A stretch of 52,776 bases of DNA from Sperchopsis tessellata (taxonomy: Eukaryota; Arthropoda; Insecta; Coleoptera; Hydrophilidae). The DNA is taken from positions 1 through 52,776 of the forward strand of contig JAWQRN010000018.1 of the NCBI GenBank assembly GCA_033557685.1. The letters are read 5' to 3'. Of the stretch, positions 9,765 to 22,976 are shown piece after piece. Within the stretch, counting starts at the first letter, position 1; every line of letters begins with the position of its first letter. The position numbers and the translations under genes are program-made. Under the pieces are notes generated by a model. The model saw only the letters and a list, made by a program, of their open reading frames with translations, did no database searches and was not told where the DNA came from.

Positions 9765-12106
9765 TTATTCTATGTCATTTATTCTACCCCACTTCAACCT
9801 AGATTTTTTCATTTCTAACTTCAGCCATGACGGCACATAACCATTGAAATACTGTGCGTTTGGAAAAGGCAATGGTGGTTCTACTGGTTTGAAGGGATTT
9901 ACTTTTTTTAGCTTCCTCACCAAAAATTCTTTATGAATTTGTTTAGGGTCCCTATATTTATCCATATATAAGTTAAATGGTTGACGCAGAGGGAACCATT
10001 TTTGCGGTTTAATATATGGTGGAGGAAAATCATATTCAAAGTGTGGTTCCTTCATATCTGAAAATAAATGTTTTTAAATAGGCATAGAAAATTATTCAAA
10101 ATAATTACATTATTACCTAAGCTGTTATGGTAGAAGTCAGTTAATGAACTGTCCCAATCTGATTGGAAAAATGCTAAACCTGCTGGTGTAATAACATCTT
10201 GTCTATTTCTGTAGAAATCTAAGGTTGAAAAAGTCCGCTCTGATAATTGTAAGCTGTAGTAAATGAATTAAATAATCATTAATTATAAAAATTCAATTTG
10301 GTATTTTAAAAGGTAGAATTTTCCTTATGTAATGCTTTTAGCAGAAATGTCTGAGACTTACCAAGCACCTTCCCTTTTGATATTAGAAAAATCTATTCTT
10401 TCATTTTGCTTGTATAAAATGAAAATATGACGATGGTATCCTGTACCTTTAGGTGGTAAAGGTTGCAAATAGTCGACAATCATTTCACCCTTTTCTACAT
10501 CAGCTCCAGGAATGTTTCCTCTGCAAAATTTGAATAGTGAAATAAACAAGAATAGTTAAATTTGGAAAAAACTCTTCGAAATTTTGTAAAATGTATACAT
10601 TACTTACATAAACCAATGAACATATTCAGAATTTGATTTAGTGAGGTGGCCATCAGGATTAGTCAAAATTAAAGTCCACAAAGATTTATTATCACTTTCA
10701 AACAAAACTTTTGGCTTTTTTGAGGCTTCTTTTGGTTTTATAATGTTTCCATAGTATACTGGCATCTCAACTTCTCCACAATGAAAGCTCACATTTATAG
10801 GAACTCTTGGTACAAAATAAGCACTTCCAAAAAGATGTTTGTAAATGCCATAATGATCTGCAATGGTTTTAAGTTGGTATTGTCCTGATGTTTTAGACCA
10901 GTCATCTTTTGCTTCGTTTAAGTCAATTAGCACTGAAAAAATAAAATTTTTTAAAAATGTACTATTTGAAATTGCTGCTGTAATATTATATCCTCTTTGA
11001 AAAAAATTGTTGACAAAAACAATATAAGTTTTCTACGTATCTTAAGGCGGACATAAAGTTGAAACAATATGACTTTTTAGAAGAGGCTTCTTTTACTCCT
11101 GAAATTTGACTGGAAGGAAAAAAAGAGGCTGCTTCCGACAAGTAAAATTGTATGGAGGCTTCATATTGCATAATGGCATTGATGGATAAAGGAATACGAT
11201 AATACTCTTTATATTTTCAAATTTTAAAGCAAAATTGGTTGCCTATGTGCTAGTATATATACTTTATACAATACAAAAGTTATTTTAAATATTGCTATAT
11301 CAATAAATGAAAATATTTTTTTAAATTAATTTGAATTTTGTTTGTTGTGGTTAACTTTTCTGTAACTTTCAGATGATTTTCAAAGGTAACTCACCTTTCT
11401 GAGTGAAAATGTGCACCATTCATTACATCTGCAGATTAAGAAAATAATATTTTGCTACACTGAGTTTTATATGCCTACTATATTAAATCGTAACAAATCC
11501 AGAACCATACCTTTATCGTGATAAAATTGTACATGTTATAAACAAAGAGAAATATATTATAAGCAGTAATACCACACATAGCAGACTTCTTGTGATAATT
11601 GAAATTTCCAAACTTGATGAGGCAATTAGAGTAAACGTGTTATCAAGGCAAGTTTTTCATGAGTTCTTCAAACATGTTAATAAGATAAAACTATAAGTTG
11701 CTGCTATAGTTATAACTACAGCTTCTTTTCCTACAACAAACTTACATTCTTTCTTTCGAGACTTTAACTCGAGGTCACTACTTTTGCGATTAGCTTTAAC
11801 TATTTCTAATCTTTTCTTTAATTCCTCTCTCCTCGAAACACTGGAAGATGGAAATCCAATATCTACTCGGAAATGTAATTCTGGCTCTTTATAATTTAAC
11901 TCTGAAATATTATAACCTATAATTAACACAGTAGTATTACAAATGACATGCTTTTAACTACCGTCTAGGCGTTGCTGGAGTGAGCGTGCAACGCCTGGTG
12001 GTTTTCCTCTTAAATGATGTCCATTTCGTATCGAAACGCAAATAGTAGGATTTATTATTTTTGAATGTATATTTGAATTGTATAGCTTCCACAAGGAAGT
12101 TGCCAT
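9765..12106 (-). CDS. mRpL38: mitochondrial ribosomal protein L38, six exons, complete
   Basis: Exons on the - strand: 12106-11962, 11901-11746, 10932-10608, 10520-10362, 10253-10117, 10057-9765. All introns are GT-AG, the phases fit, and the total is 404 codons plus TAA (human MRPL38 is about 380). The protein belongs to the large mitoribosomal subunit and carries a phosphatidylethanolamine-binding-protein (PEBP) fold. Visible marks: a basic, Asp/Glu-free N terminus (MATSLWKLYNSNIHS) fitting a mitochondrial presequence; VDIGFP near residue 63; HYGIYKHLF and FVPRVPINVSF in exon 3; the PEBP block WTLILTNPDGHL then SEYVHWFIGNIPG across exons 3-4; TFSTLDFYRNRQDVITPAGL in exon 5; WFPLRQPFNLYMDKYRDPKQ in exon 6. 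The C terminus after about residue 350 is longer than in human. The start is the first ATG in a signal-like context. The gene diverges from its upstream neighbour. Confidence 0.96.
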
Positions 12107-13662
12107 TTTACATCTGCATGACAGCCGCTAGGGAAATTTTACCCGGGGGCTTGGTAATTCACATGCTAGTTTTGTAGAGACATTAGCGTCACATAAAGAT
12201 TTTAATTGCAGGGGATGGTGATGATGATGCGGTTTACTCTACATTACAGATTAAGGCCGTGTCAAAATTAATAAATTTAAGGCACTCATTTCTTTCATAA
12301 ATTAAGAATATTTAGATATAAGTTTTACGATCTGTCCTAATTGCCAAATAGGCTAAAAATAGTGTGTTTGTTTCGAATTTGCGCACTTTTGTGAAATATA
12401 TTCCAAAGTGTCATATTTTATTTCATAATATTAATATTCTGAAACTATCTCATAACCTTAAAACCACAGAATAAAAAGCAATTAACCACGGTTAACACAA
12501 AACTGTAGTCTTGAGCTAGTACCATGCAATCAGTTGGTATGACCTCTATATGTCATCCGAATTCATCATATCCCTAATGCTATATCATAAAATATAAATT
12601 TACTAATTCGGACACGGCCCAAGTTTATAATACATACTCATGGATGTATTCTAAAACTAAGTTGTGTAAAGCTATTAGAATGTAATCAAATCTTTATTTA
12701 TATAAGATGTTACAGAAATATAATTTTATGTAATGGATCTTACCAATGCATCTACTAACAAGATATATATTAATCAGTAAGTTATAAATTTATAGATTTT
12801 AATTAATAGTCTATGGCACGTGAGTTAAAGGATAACTCTCCGATTGCCAATTCCCTAACATTCCAATCCTGGAGATATGTTACTATAGGTGAGAAAATCT
12901 TTTTTTTAGAAAGTAAATTCAATCTTGTCTTAGTACCTACTAATAAAATTTTAACAATGATGATTACAAATATATAGACAAATTTCATTATTGAAAAATT
13001 TAAATTTTCAATTTATTGAACTGAGAAAAATCCATACTATTAACTAGCCAAATAGCTTGGAAGACCAGACCTGAATTCTCTTAAAATTTATAACTAGCTA
13101 GGGTTTTTACCACATGTAATCTTACTCCCAAATATAACATAATATATGTATAAGTATGCATAGAACGCCCATCGAAATTGTTTGTATCAAGTTAGTAAAA
13201 GGAAAATATAAAAAAGCGACTCGTATAATACTGTTTAAAAAATTTCAAAAATTATTTAAAATTGTATTTCCTTTATTAATAATATTAGTGAAAGAAATTG
13301 GAAATATTTTTAAATCGTACTGTAACTTGTTATAAAAATAGAAAAGTGGTACAACGTTGGAATTGTTGACAGATATATTTATTAATATATAAATAAAAGG
13401 CATGTTGAACGTAACGCCTATGATTGCCTTTTGCGCAATTAATAAACGCGTCACGAACCAATCGTACTCATTTCAAATGTAGTAGGTTAGTGGATAAACA
13501 TAGGAAGAAGTATCGACGTACGTCAAACTTTTATTTTGACTATTTGCAAACGCCAGAAAGAAACAGTGCGAGGAAACTTTCGCAGGCGGTGGTTTGTGTT
13601 TAGTAAGTGTCAAATTTTGTAATATGTTGTCATGATTTGATGTAATTTCTATTAAAAGTCGA
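12107..13662. other. intergenic region between two divergent genes
   Basis: It holds the 5' flank of mRpL38 (GC-richer, about 12107-12240) and the 5' flank of the coiled-coil gene (about 13480-13660, the least AT-rich part, with GACGTACGTC at 13514-13523). A GTAAGTG at 13603 could be a donor of an untranslated first exon. No convincing protein frame is present; the minus-strand frame at 13473-13733 has no recognisable content. Confidence 0.5.
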
Positions 13663-13746
13663 ATGGCTATGAGTTCGAACAACCGATATAGATATAATAA
13701 AATGAAAGTGCGCCAAAAGTTGTTACCGGACATGAAAATACCTTAA
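13663..13746 (+). CDS. possible upstream ORF, 27 codons
   Basis: It runs from ATG to TAA with N-terminal residues MAMSSNNRYRYNKMK, basic overall (about nine Lys/Arg). It ends 63 bases before the main ATG, in a different frame. The start context is weak at -3 (C) but has G at +4. If the transcript begins upstream of 13663 it could reduce initiation at the main ATG. It could equally be chance or spliced out through the donor-like site at 13603. No homology is recognised. Confidence 0.3.
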   Translation: MAMSSNNRYRYNKMKVRQKLLPDMKIP

Positions 13747-13809
13747 TAAAAGTGCTTGTAATGTGGTTTACATTTGGATAGTTCATAGTATTGAAAAGGT
13801 GTTATTAAT

Positions 13810-16800
13810 ATGACAGAGGTGATAGTATCGCGGGGCGATACTTTTCCCAGATCCTTTTTGGATTCCTACAGAAACAGTAGGGCTAGTGAACAATTTTACA
13901 ATGAATTAAAACCAAGTAAAAGTGATGAGTTAGTGCTTCAAAATCCTAGTGACATTCCAATCTCTTCAGAGATTCACCACGGTCATTCTGAAAATCTTTT
14001 GGACACCAATACGTGCATGTCTCCTACAGAGGGTGACTTTTTGGATAAACCAGAGTTAGTGCTGCCTAGGAGTCATCGAAGGAGGCAATTTGTCTCAGAC
14101 AGGGTTGACCCAGAGGATAGCATCAGAGACATCGTCACTGAAAATGACTTCTACAGGTGTGTGTCATTTATTTTATTATAATTTGAGTATCAATCCTCTT
14201 GTTGCTTTACTATTAATAGAATATATATTTATTGAAAAATGATAAGTATAAAGCTATGCTTGTAATCTTCGTTACCTAAATTTCTTGAATCTAATTTATA
14301 AAGGTCAAATTCCTTAATAGACTGGTTTTCTATTAATCATTTCTTCTGAATTCGACTCATGGCTTTGAAACTTGAGTTTGTTTATGAAACAATTACACAG
14401 AATTTAAGTTTTTTCTTGCTTCTCATAGGGTAACAGAAAAAATTATGTAGTTAAAATTTTAAGAGTTAAATACAAGTTCCTAAATTTAATAATTGTTATA
14501 TTTTTCAAAATAAACTACATTTATATTTTGTGACCTTACATCGCAGGAATCTAACTGACAAGTTTCTAGTTTTAAGATGCTGCTTTTTTTTTATTTTATT
14601 AAATTTATAAAATAAAGATAAATTGAAAGTTATTTTTATTATTTACTAATAAAAATAAATTCAAGCAGAATGCAGTTTTAAAGGTTAACATCTCAAGACT
14701 AGAAATTTTATAATTAGAACCCTGTGATTTTATTGCCGCAATTTCTAAAAACTTAATCTTTTCTTTAAAACTTTTGATAACATTTCAGCAATTGGTTTGC
14801 AAGTAATTTAAAAAAAAAATAGACACTTGTGTTAGGGCAATGGGACAGTTCAATGTACTTACAATTTTGCCCTTGATTGCAACTAAATAGATGAATTTTA
14901 TTATTGAAGCTTAAGAAAATAGTTTATTCATCCAGGAATTTGAAATAAAAAAAAATTGATATAGATTCTTAAAAGCAGCATATGAGAACATTTCTTGAAA
15001 ATCAAACAATATGGTGTTTTAGTAGATTTAGATATTATCGAATTTGAATTTTGCATATAGAATAATGAAACACGAGGTTTTGTTTTTTTCTACTTGAACA
15101 ATATGTTAAATTTTAATTAAAATTAAAAATTTATTATAAAATTAATAGAACAATTTCGTACACCTGAGGAAAATTAATCTTGTGTCATTTGGACAGATGA
15201 AACTTTTGAATGTTATGTGTTACTGTTTTGTTCCAACATGAAAAATTAGCCTAGGAAAAGGGGTAATCCTAAAATATTAATTAATAATATAATTAAAAGA
15301 GTAGGAGGTAAATTTTGTTACCTATATTTGGCAATTTTAAATTATCAGCTGTAAATAACCCCCACTCCAAACTGTGTTTGGTTGTTTATTAAGGAGAAAT
15401 TTTTAACAAAAATTGGATATTTACAGAATACTATTTCTAAGCCTCATGAAATTTTTTTGCTTAGAAGCCTCCAATCGTAAGTTGAGCCTTCTATAATATT
15501 CTGGAAGTTTTTAAATTTTCATTTATATATTAATTTAATTACACTGCCCAGATGAATCACATTAATTTTATTAAAAAAAAATGATAGCAATAAAGTTTGA
15601 TTTAAAGAAGAATAAATTTATTCAGTCAAATAGAACTCTATAAATAGCTTGCCTTGGACCTCAGATGTTATATTTAATGTAGGCATTAATACTAGAAAAT
15701 CAATATGTTATGATAAACAAACTTCCTTTCTGTATGTCATCATGAATATAAGAAGTCGGTAGTTATCCATATTCAATAAATTTTTCTATGGTATGTATTG
15801 TAATTATAAAGCAAATGATAACTTCTTATATTATAATAATATATTTTAAAGTATTTTAGTTTTATTAAATAACCTCTAAATTGTAATACATGATTGTTCT
15901 ATGCTGCCTAAGGTAAAAATCTGTGCACTTGTTTCAAATAAATTTGAAAAATAAATGATGTAAAATTTTAAAATATGTTAGTCTGAAGATTGATGTTTAG
16001 TACATATCTCTAACTAGTTTTCAAACACTATTTTAACCTCTATATTTTTTTCAATCAAATAAATCATTGAAATTTATCATTTTGTTCCCAAGCTTTATGT
16101 ACAGAAAAATTTATTTTTAAAAAGAAATATATCTATAATACTTATTACTTATGAAATATAAGTCGATTGTAAAAATGTGTTTTACAAAAAACTTCAGAAG
16201 CAAGATACATGAGATAGGAATTTGGTTTTGTGACTTGTTTTAAAGTGCTATCACCTGTAATACTTGAAGCATCACTAGGCACAGTTACTACTAATTATAT
16301 TGTAGGTTTTCAGTCTGTTTATTCTGTTGTATTAGGTATTTCTTACATATTAAGTATTAAAAGTTTTAAAGAAAACTTTATATTTTTTAAGATGCATTTA
16401 GGATGAGGATGTCTGGGCTTGGGCTACAAAATAAACATGTAACTTCATTACTGGATTTTTTATAAAAAAAAACTAATAATACCAGTTATCTGGCTTTTTT
16501 AAACTACATAGTTTATTTTTGCATCCATTTTCAATGATGGATTATGAATATTTCAAACCTGACCACGGAATAACTGTTAGTAGTCATACTCCATCAGTTT
16601 TTGTAGAAGTGATCTTATTATTCGCACAAGCCTGTGGTTCATACTGTGATGAACTACGATCATAGTTAATAAAAAAATATAGTTGAAAATTTCTGGATTT
16701 TATCTGTTATAATAAAACTGTACATTTTCAATTTATTCAGTCATATCTAAAATTAAATAATTAATGAAATAATTAAGCATATAATAAAAATAACATGTAA

Positions 16801-19800
16801 TTATCAGATAACATACGAATAAACAAGCTATTTCTTCTTGTCATATTTCTTTGCATGTATTTTATTGATTTATTCATTTAAATTTATGTAATTAATTAAC
16901 ATGCACATTAGATAAATTGAAAATTCATAATCTTCAACTTGCAGGTCATTCAATTGTATGGTATATCAACAAATATTAACCTTGATCATATTGTCATTTT
17001 TAAAATGTAAACAATGCGCCTTTGGATAGTCCTGATCAGTAACTCAACTGTATTTAATTTTTAAGGTCACAAATTCTTTTTGCTGGCATACATTACACCC
17101 ACATTATCTTACAAAGATACAGTTATTTTTTTAAAAACATATATTCATGCATACTTTGTTTAATTAATTAATGTTTGAAGTAGGTATTGACATTATTTTT
17201 TTTAATCTCTGTAATTTAACATACTCAATTGAAAATGGTTTAGTCATTGTAGGGTTGCAAAAAAATTCTCAGAAAATGATTCTTCTTGTTGAAAAACTTT
17301 CTAATATATTTATTTTAATATAATTTCGCTGGTTATTAAATTTATTTTATTAAAGAAATTTATCATTGTTACTTACAAGAAAAATCTACAAGTACTGAAA
17401 GGGAATTAAAAATGTTTATTATAACTACCCAATAAACCACTGTTCAATCTCAAACTCGACAGTTGAGATAATTTCCTGTGATGCTGGTATTATTGTAAAG
17501 TTGTATTCAAGCTTATAAAATGATATTTTGCGATTACAGTAAATCCCTCACGTTTTATGTTGTAATTCCAATAATATAAATAAAAAAAGAATGCGCTTAT
17601 TTTCATTTGAGATGCTGATAATGGTGGAATAGGTAACTAACAAAATGGAAATCCCGAATAAACACATTTAAAGGTTTAGAAAACTTCAGTAATATTAATT
17701 ATTTTAAAAGTTCCAGTGCGATTTAGAGCTTTAGAAAAAGTTGGTCTTTCTTCAAATGTTTCTATCATTAATTCAATTTCATAAAATTTGTTCGTTATAC
17801 CATGTTATTCTCAGTGTCTCATTTACACTGTAGCTGTAAATACATTTAAGAATAGCTACATTTTATTCATATAATGTTTAATTGTAACGAGCCCTGCATA
17901 TAACATTGTCAAACTGAGTTTTTGTTGCTCCTTCAAAAAGTTTGAATTAATTTAGTAAATCGTATACTATAAAGAAATTACGTATAGAAATTCTTGTTTG
18001 TACAAACTCATAAGTTTTTCTGTGGTATAAACTATTTAAAAAAACTTAAGAAATATTTCTAATGTAATGATTAGAAGAAAACATATATCTCATGAAGAAC
18101 CAGTGAAGACTTCAAGCTAATGAACAGTACTCCTTGTTTTATTATATTAAGACATTGCTCTAATTATTAGTGTGTAACTTTTTATATTATCTGTGTATAG
18201 ATTTAGGTCTTAGTAATTATTTAATAATTGAGCATACTTCCAAATTCAGTAGAATCCTAAGAGGAATTAAAATGAATTAACCATAAACAAAACCTTAAGA
18301 CATTGTCAAAATGACTACCAATATACTACTAAATTACTCTTTTGATGCCCTCTCCATGGCTATGATCATTATTACACTATATGTTGTATACTATAACTTA
18401 TCACATTTTATATGAAAGATATTGAAATACTCATTAAATACATCCTTATTATACAATTTTCCACTCAAAGTATTAATATTTTTATTAAATATATTTTTTA
18501 TCGGGGAAATACACTTTAGTTACGATTACATTATCAAAAATGTCAAAATAATTTTATCATCATGGTTAATCTATATTTGTTTAATATATCTAAAAGTAAT
18601 TGCTAATAATAAGTAGGAAAATAATTCTAAATATATATAGTATATTTATCTTCATCCAAAGGTACAAGTGTTAACACTAAATACACCTGGCAACTATTTC
18701 AGTTTTACCTGCAAGTTTTTTATGTATTTTTTTTTCATACATGTTGCAAAGAATATTTTTATATGACATTGATATATTTGTGTGCATAATTGTACATGCA
18801 GAACTGTTGCACATGACTTAAGTTGTACTCTACTTATTGGCTCTCTCATGATATAAAATTTGCTTAAAAATAAAGTTTGTTGTTCTTTATAACAAATTAG
18901 AATTCAATTAATTAATTCCAATTAAATACTTTTCCATAACGATTATGAAATTGTTTTAGAATTACTAGAATATAATTTACTTTGATGTTTCTATAATTTA
19001 TGAATTACATATTTATGATGTATTTACCATAAGTTATTTTTAATTTCTCATTAAACAGTACATATTGAACATGTACCTATTATTATATTATTAAAATTAT
19101 TGAGAAGTAATGCACATTATCTAACGAAAAAATATTTATGCTTAAATAAAGTTCATCAAAATAAGTACAGAGTGATTATAAATTGCGAGCAGATATTTTA
19201 AGAGATGATATATGTACTAAGCAAGAGCTGTGCTGAAATGAAAATTAAATCTTTAATATTATACCAACAAATAATTAATGGAAAGACTGTTTTAATATCT
19301 CATTTCTAGAAGGTGTAAACCCTTTTGTAAGATACTCCACAACTTTATTTATTTGAGGCTATTCATTTGCCTAGTCATTTGGACTTATTGCCAAAAAGTA
19401 CGCTACCTATAAGTGGGCATCATAATAGACTTTATGACTGGTAATTTTGTAATTTACACTTTCTTTAGTATTAGTAGTAATTATTTTATATTACTACATA
19501 GCTTCGCTGCTTACTTGCAATATTTATGTTTCACTTATATATCGTTTTAACATTTTTTTTTATAATTTCGATTATTAATCATGGTAACTTTGTTTTTGGG
19601 CTAGACCTGTTTTTGTTCTGTTATCAATAAATAAATATCAGCGTATTTGAAAAGGGACAGGTAGATTGGTTTCACAAGTTGGGTAAATATTTTTCCAAAC
19701 TTTATTGATTCATTTCAAAGGAACTTTCAATTGAGTTTACCATATCACTTGATAAAATATCTGCTTATATTTTAGAAGTACTGATATGCCTAGCAAATAA

Positions 19801-22800
19801 GTATTAAATTATAATAAATATTCATTCCAGCACGTGTTATACAAATTATTCTAAGCAAAAAGTACAGGCAATAGTGGTCTGGTGATCCATTCCACCACTG
19901 TTCACTTTTATGATCACATTTATTCATTTAAGATTTGAATTCAATATGTACGTTTTTGTATTTATGTAACATCTAATTTAAAATGTACTTACTCCAGTCC
20001 TAATGTTTGAAAGACAAATTTATAGTTACTATTATTCTAGCTATATTTAATTTCCACAAAAATTTTCTTCCAATTTAGAAGATGACTTAGTCAGAAACGC
20101 AGATTAAATCAATTAATCTTCTAAATTTGAATGCAAATAACTAACACCACTCCTATTGACAAAAGAACAATTGTTGTTTTAATACCATCTTTGGTTGCAT
20201 ATTTACAGTTGACAGAACTTTTAATGTGTATTATTGTGGGATTATATATTATATACATTATTTTTGCATTATATCTTTATACTCGCATAACCTTATGTTC
20301 ACTCTCATTCTGCAGGAGTCTGTGCACAGCCTCTTGAAATTTTCCTTAGTCTGTCTTCTCTTTTGCTCAGCTACTCAATTCCAAATTCATTCTCCTCTTT
20401 CCTTGTCTTTCTGCTTACATTCATTCATTAATAACACTTTACTAGTTCACTATTCTGATTTTATCATACAAAGAGATTCATGTCTTTCAAGTGTAGTCTT
20501 GTTTGGTGTTTTATACAAATGACAGATTACAATTGTAGCAATGTAATTAAAATAAATTTTAAAGAAGAACAAGTTGTCAAATTTTACAATTATCAATTTT
20601 TGACTTGTCCTCTTTTTTAAACAACCCTCTGTTTTCTAGTTGTACTTGGAGTTACACCCTTTCCAAGTTTGACCGATTCTGGATTTGGCTGACCTCCTGG
20701 CTAAGGGTTAATATACAAAATCTCCTTATGAAGTAAATTTTCGAAAACAAATATCCAATATTGAAAATTCACAGTTAATTTTTCAATTTGTATTAGCAGC
20801 TAAGCTATGATGGTTCCTAATCATGTATTCATTTTTTTAGTATATTATTTGACTATTTTAAATTAATTTATTTTCTATTATAGTTTTTAATTTTTTGTAT
20901 TCTGAGCCAGAATTTAATGAAATCCTCTTAAAAGTTTAAACTTAAGTACATTTTAATTTGTAATTTGTAGCAGAATTAACTGAGGGGGCCTATCCGTTCA
21001 TGGTATTTAAATTTTTCTTAAACCATGATTTCATATAATTAAATATATTCCGAGGACGGCACATTATTTTTATTTGTTAACAAGTAAGACACTGTGAAAT
21101 TTAACACACAACATAAAAGAGCAATTCTTCGAAATAATATGAAAAATATTTTTTAGTAGAGGGTAGTGATAATAAAAACCATATCCCATATCAAGGGCCA
21201 GTGCAAAAATTTATTTGATATATTTTTAAACTAACTATATTAAATTTTAATCGAAATTACCACAAAATACACGACTATCAAACTTTAAAAATTACTTACT
21301 TCCAGAGTTTCATAATATTGGAAAGGAAATTTAAGGAAAAAATAACTAGCATCTAGTGTTTAAATTATATTATAATGGTCTTCAAATGTCTATTTAATGT
21401 CTCGGTAATCTAAATTTTATTACTTAAACAATATTCATACTATCGTCAGGTTTTCCGGGAAGTAACCATGTGTTGGCTTTTGTTTTTGCCGACGTTTCGT
21501 CCGCCGTTGCAGGGGACATTATCAAGACATGTAGCTCTTAAAAGTGCTAATTTAACATTGCCATGTAGCTCTGAAAAGTGCTAGTTGTAGGGGCTGACCA
21601 GCTCTAAAAAGTGCTAATAATAGAATAACATGTAGCTCTCACAAGTGCTAGTCAAGAAATAAGTACTGAATTAATATTCATACTCATATTTCCAATTTTC
21701 GAAAATATTATAATTTTTAAAAATTCTCCCTTAATAACATAATGTATTATTTGTAAATGGGTATTTCAAAAGCTTAGGTGCTCTTATATCTTATTTTCAG
21801 AAGTCAAAAGTAGTTGTTGGAAAAAAATTTCGTCTGTGTTGGATTTCAAGAGTATCTATAGTGGCACTAATAATTTCTTGGACGGGTGAATCATACATAG
21901 AATTTTTGGCCACTGACTATGTATTGTTAAATATTTCATATTTACATGTGATTTTGTAATAAAACGTGCCAAACCAACAGCTTTTTATTGGAAAAATTAT
22001 CTCCAGTTCAATGCCAAAATGAAGGTGGCAATGGTGGTTGTACTAGTTATATTAAAATATGGTTATTAAAGTAGTCTCCAGACCCAATTTCTATCAAATT
22101 ACAGTTCATAAGGTGATTGTATTATATTATGTTATAATCCTAAACAATATCCTTTAATTTCAATTTATATGGATCACAGCCACTTCCTGTTGGTTTGGAT
22201 ATTTTAATTGTTATTATAAAGTATATATTATGATATACTGAACAGTTATTTAGCCACGAATGTTGATGTTCTTTTGTTTATTTCCATTCTGTTACAAGTT
22301 TGAAGCAAATTATTTTAAACTGTGAGAACCACATAATTTCCAAAATTAGCTTAATAGCAATTTTCTTTTGTTTAATATTATTGGGTTATGAGTGTTCACC
22401 TACATAGTTTTTGGAACTTGACAATAAAAATTATAAGTTTACAATGTACTTGCATACAATATTTCTTAAAAACAAACTAGTAAATACAAAAACTAAAAAT
22501 TTCTTCTCAGTTATATTCTGAGTATGGGAAAAGTTATATTTAAATCACTTTATCTGCAGATATTTTCATTGAATTGGATATACCTATAGAAACTGAAATG
22601 ACAAATAGTTTCAACACAAATAAGCTAATATAATTTCTGTCTCATACTTCAGATACAGATATTCTTGTAAAATTACATACGGAAAGTATTACAATACCAA
22701 TATCTCAAGAAAGAAAAAGTTGTATATTCAATATGTACAAATATGTGGGCTGCACTATTTATAATATGAAAGTTGACAATTCTAATAAGAATTTACCTAC

Positions 22801-22945
22801 CTATTTAATAGAACATATCAGAATTTTAATATTTCTTTTGTGGCAGTCAAAATAGAATGGTGTTAGTCACTTTATTTTGGACTCACATTCTAATTAGAGA
22901 TTCATTGAAATTGCGGTATTCGGCCCTCTTTCTTTCAGATATATT

Positions 22946-22976
<31 letters not shown>

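Noticed and set aside
9765..10933. Separate phosphatidylethanolamine-binding protein gene
   Set aside because: The PEBP fold here is the central domain of mRpL38; exons join in phase to the mitochondrial N terminus and the L38-specific C terminus.
13473..13733. 86-codon minus-strand frame upstream of the coiled-coil gene
   Set aside because: It lies in the likely 5' UTR/promoter of the + strand gene and shows no recognisable protein features.
20131..20522. Two overlapping membrane-protein-like frames
   Set aside because: The hydrophobic composition follows from T-rich sequence. There are no conserved residues, no splice context and no codon pattern different from neighbouring sequence.
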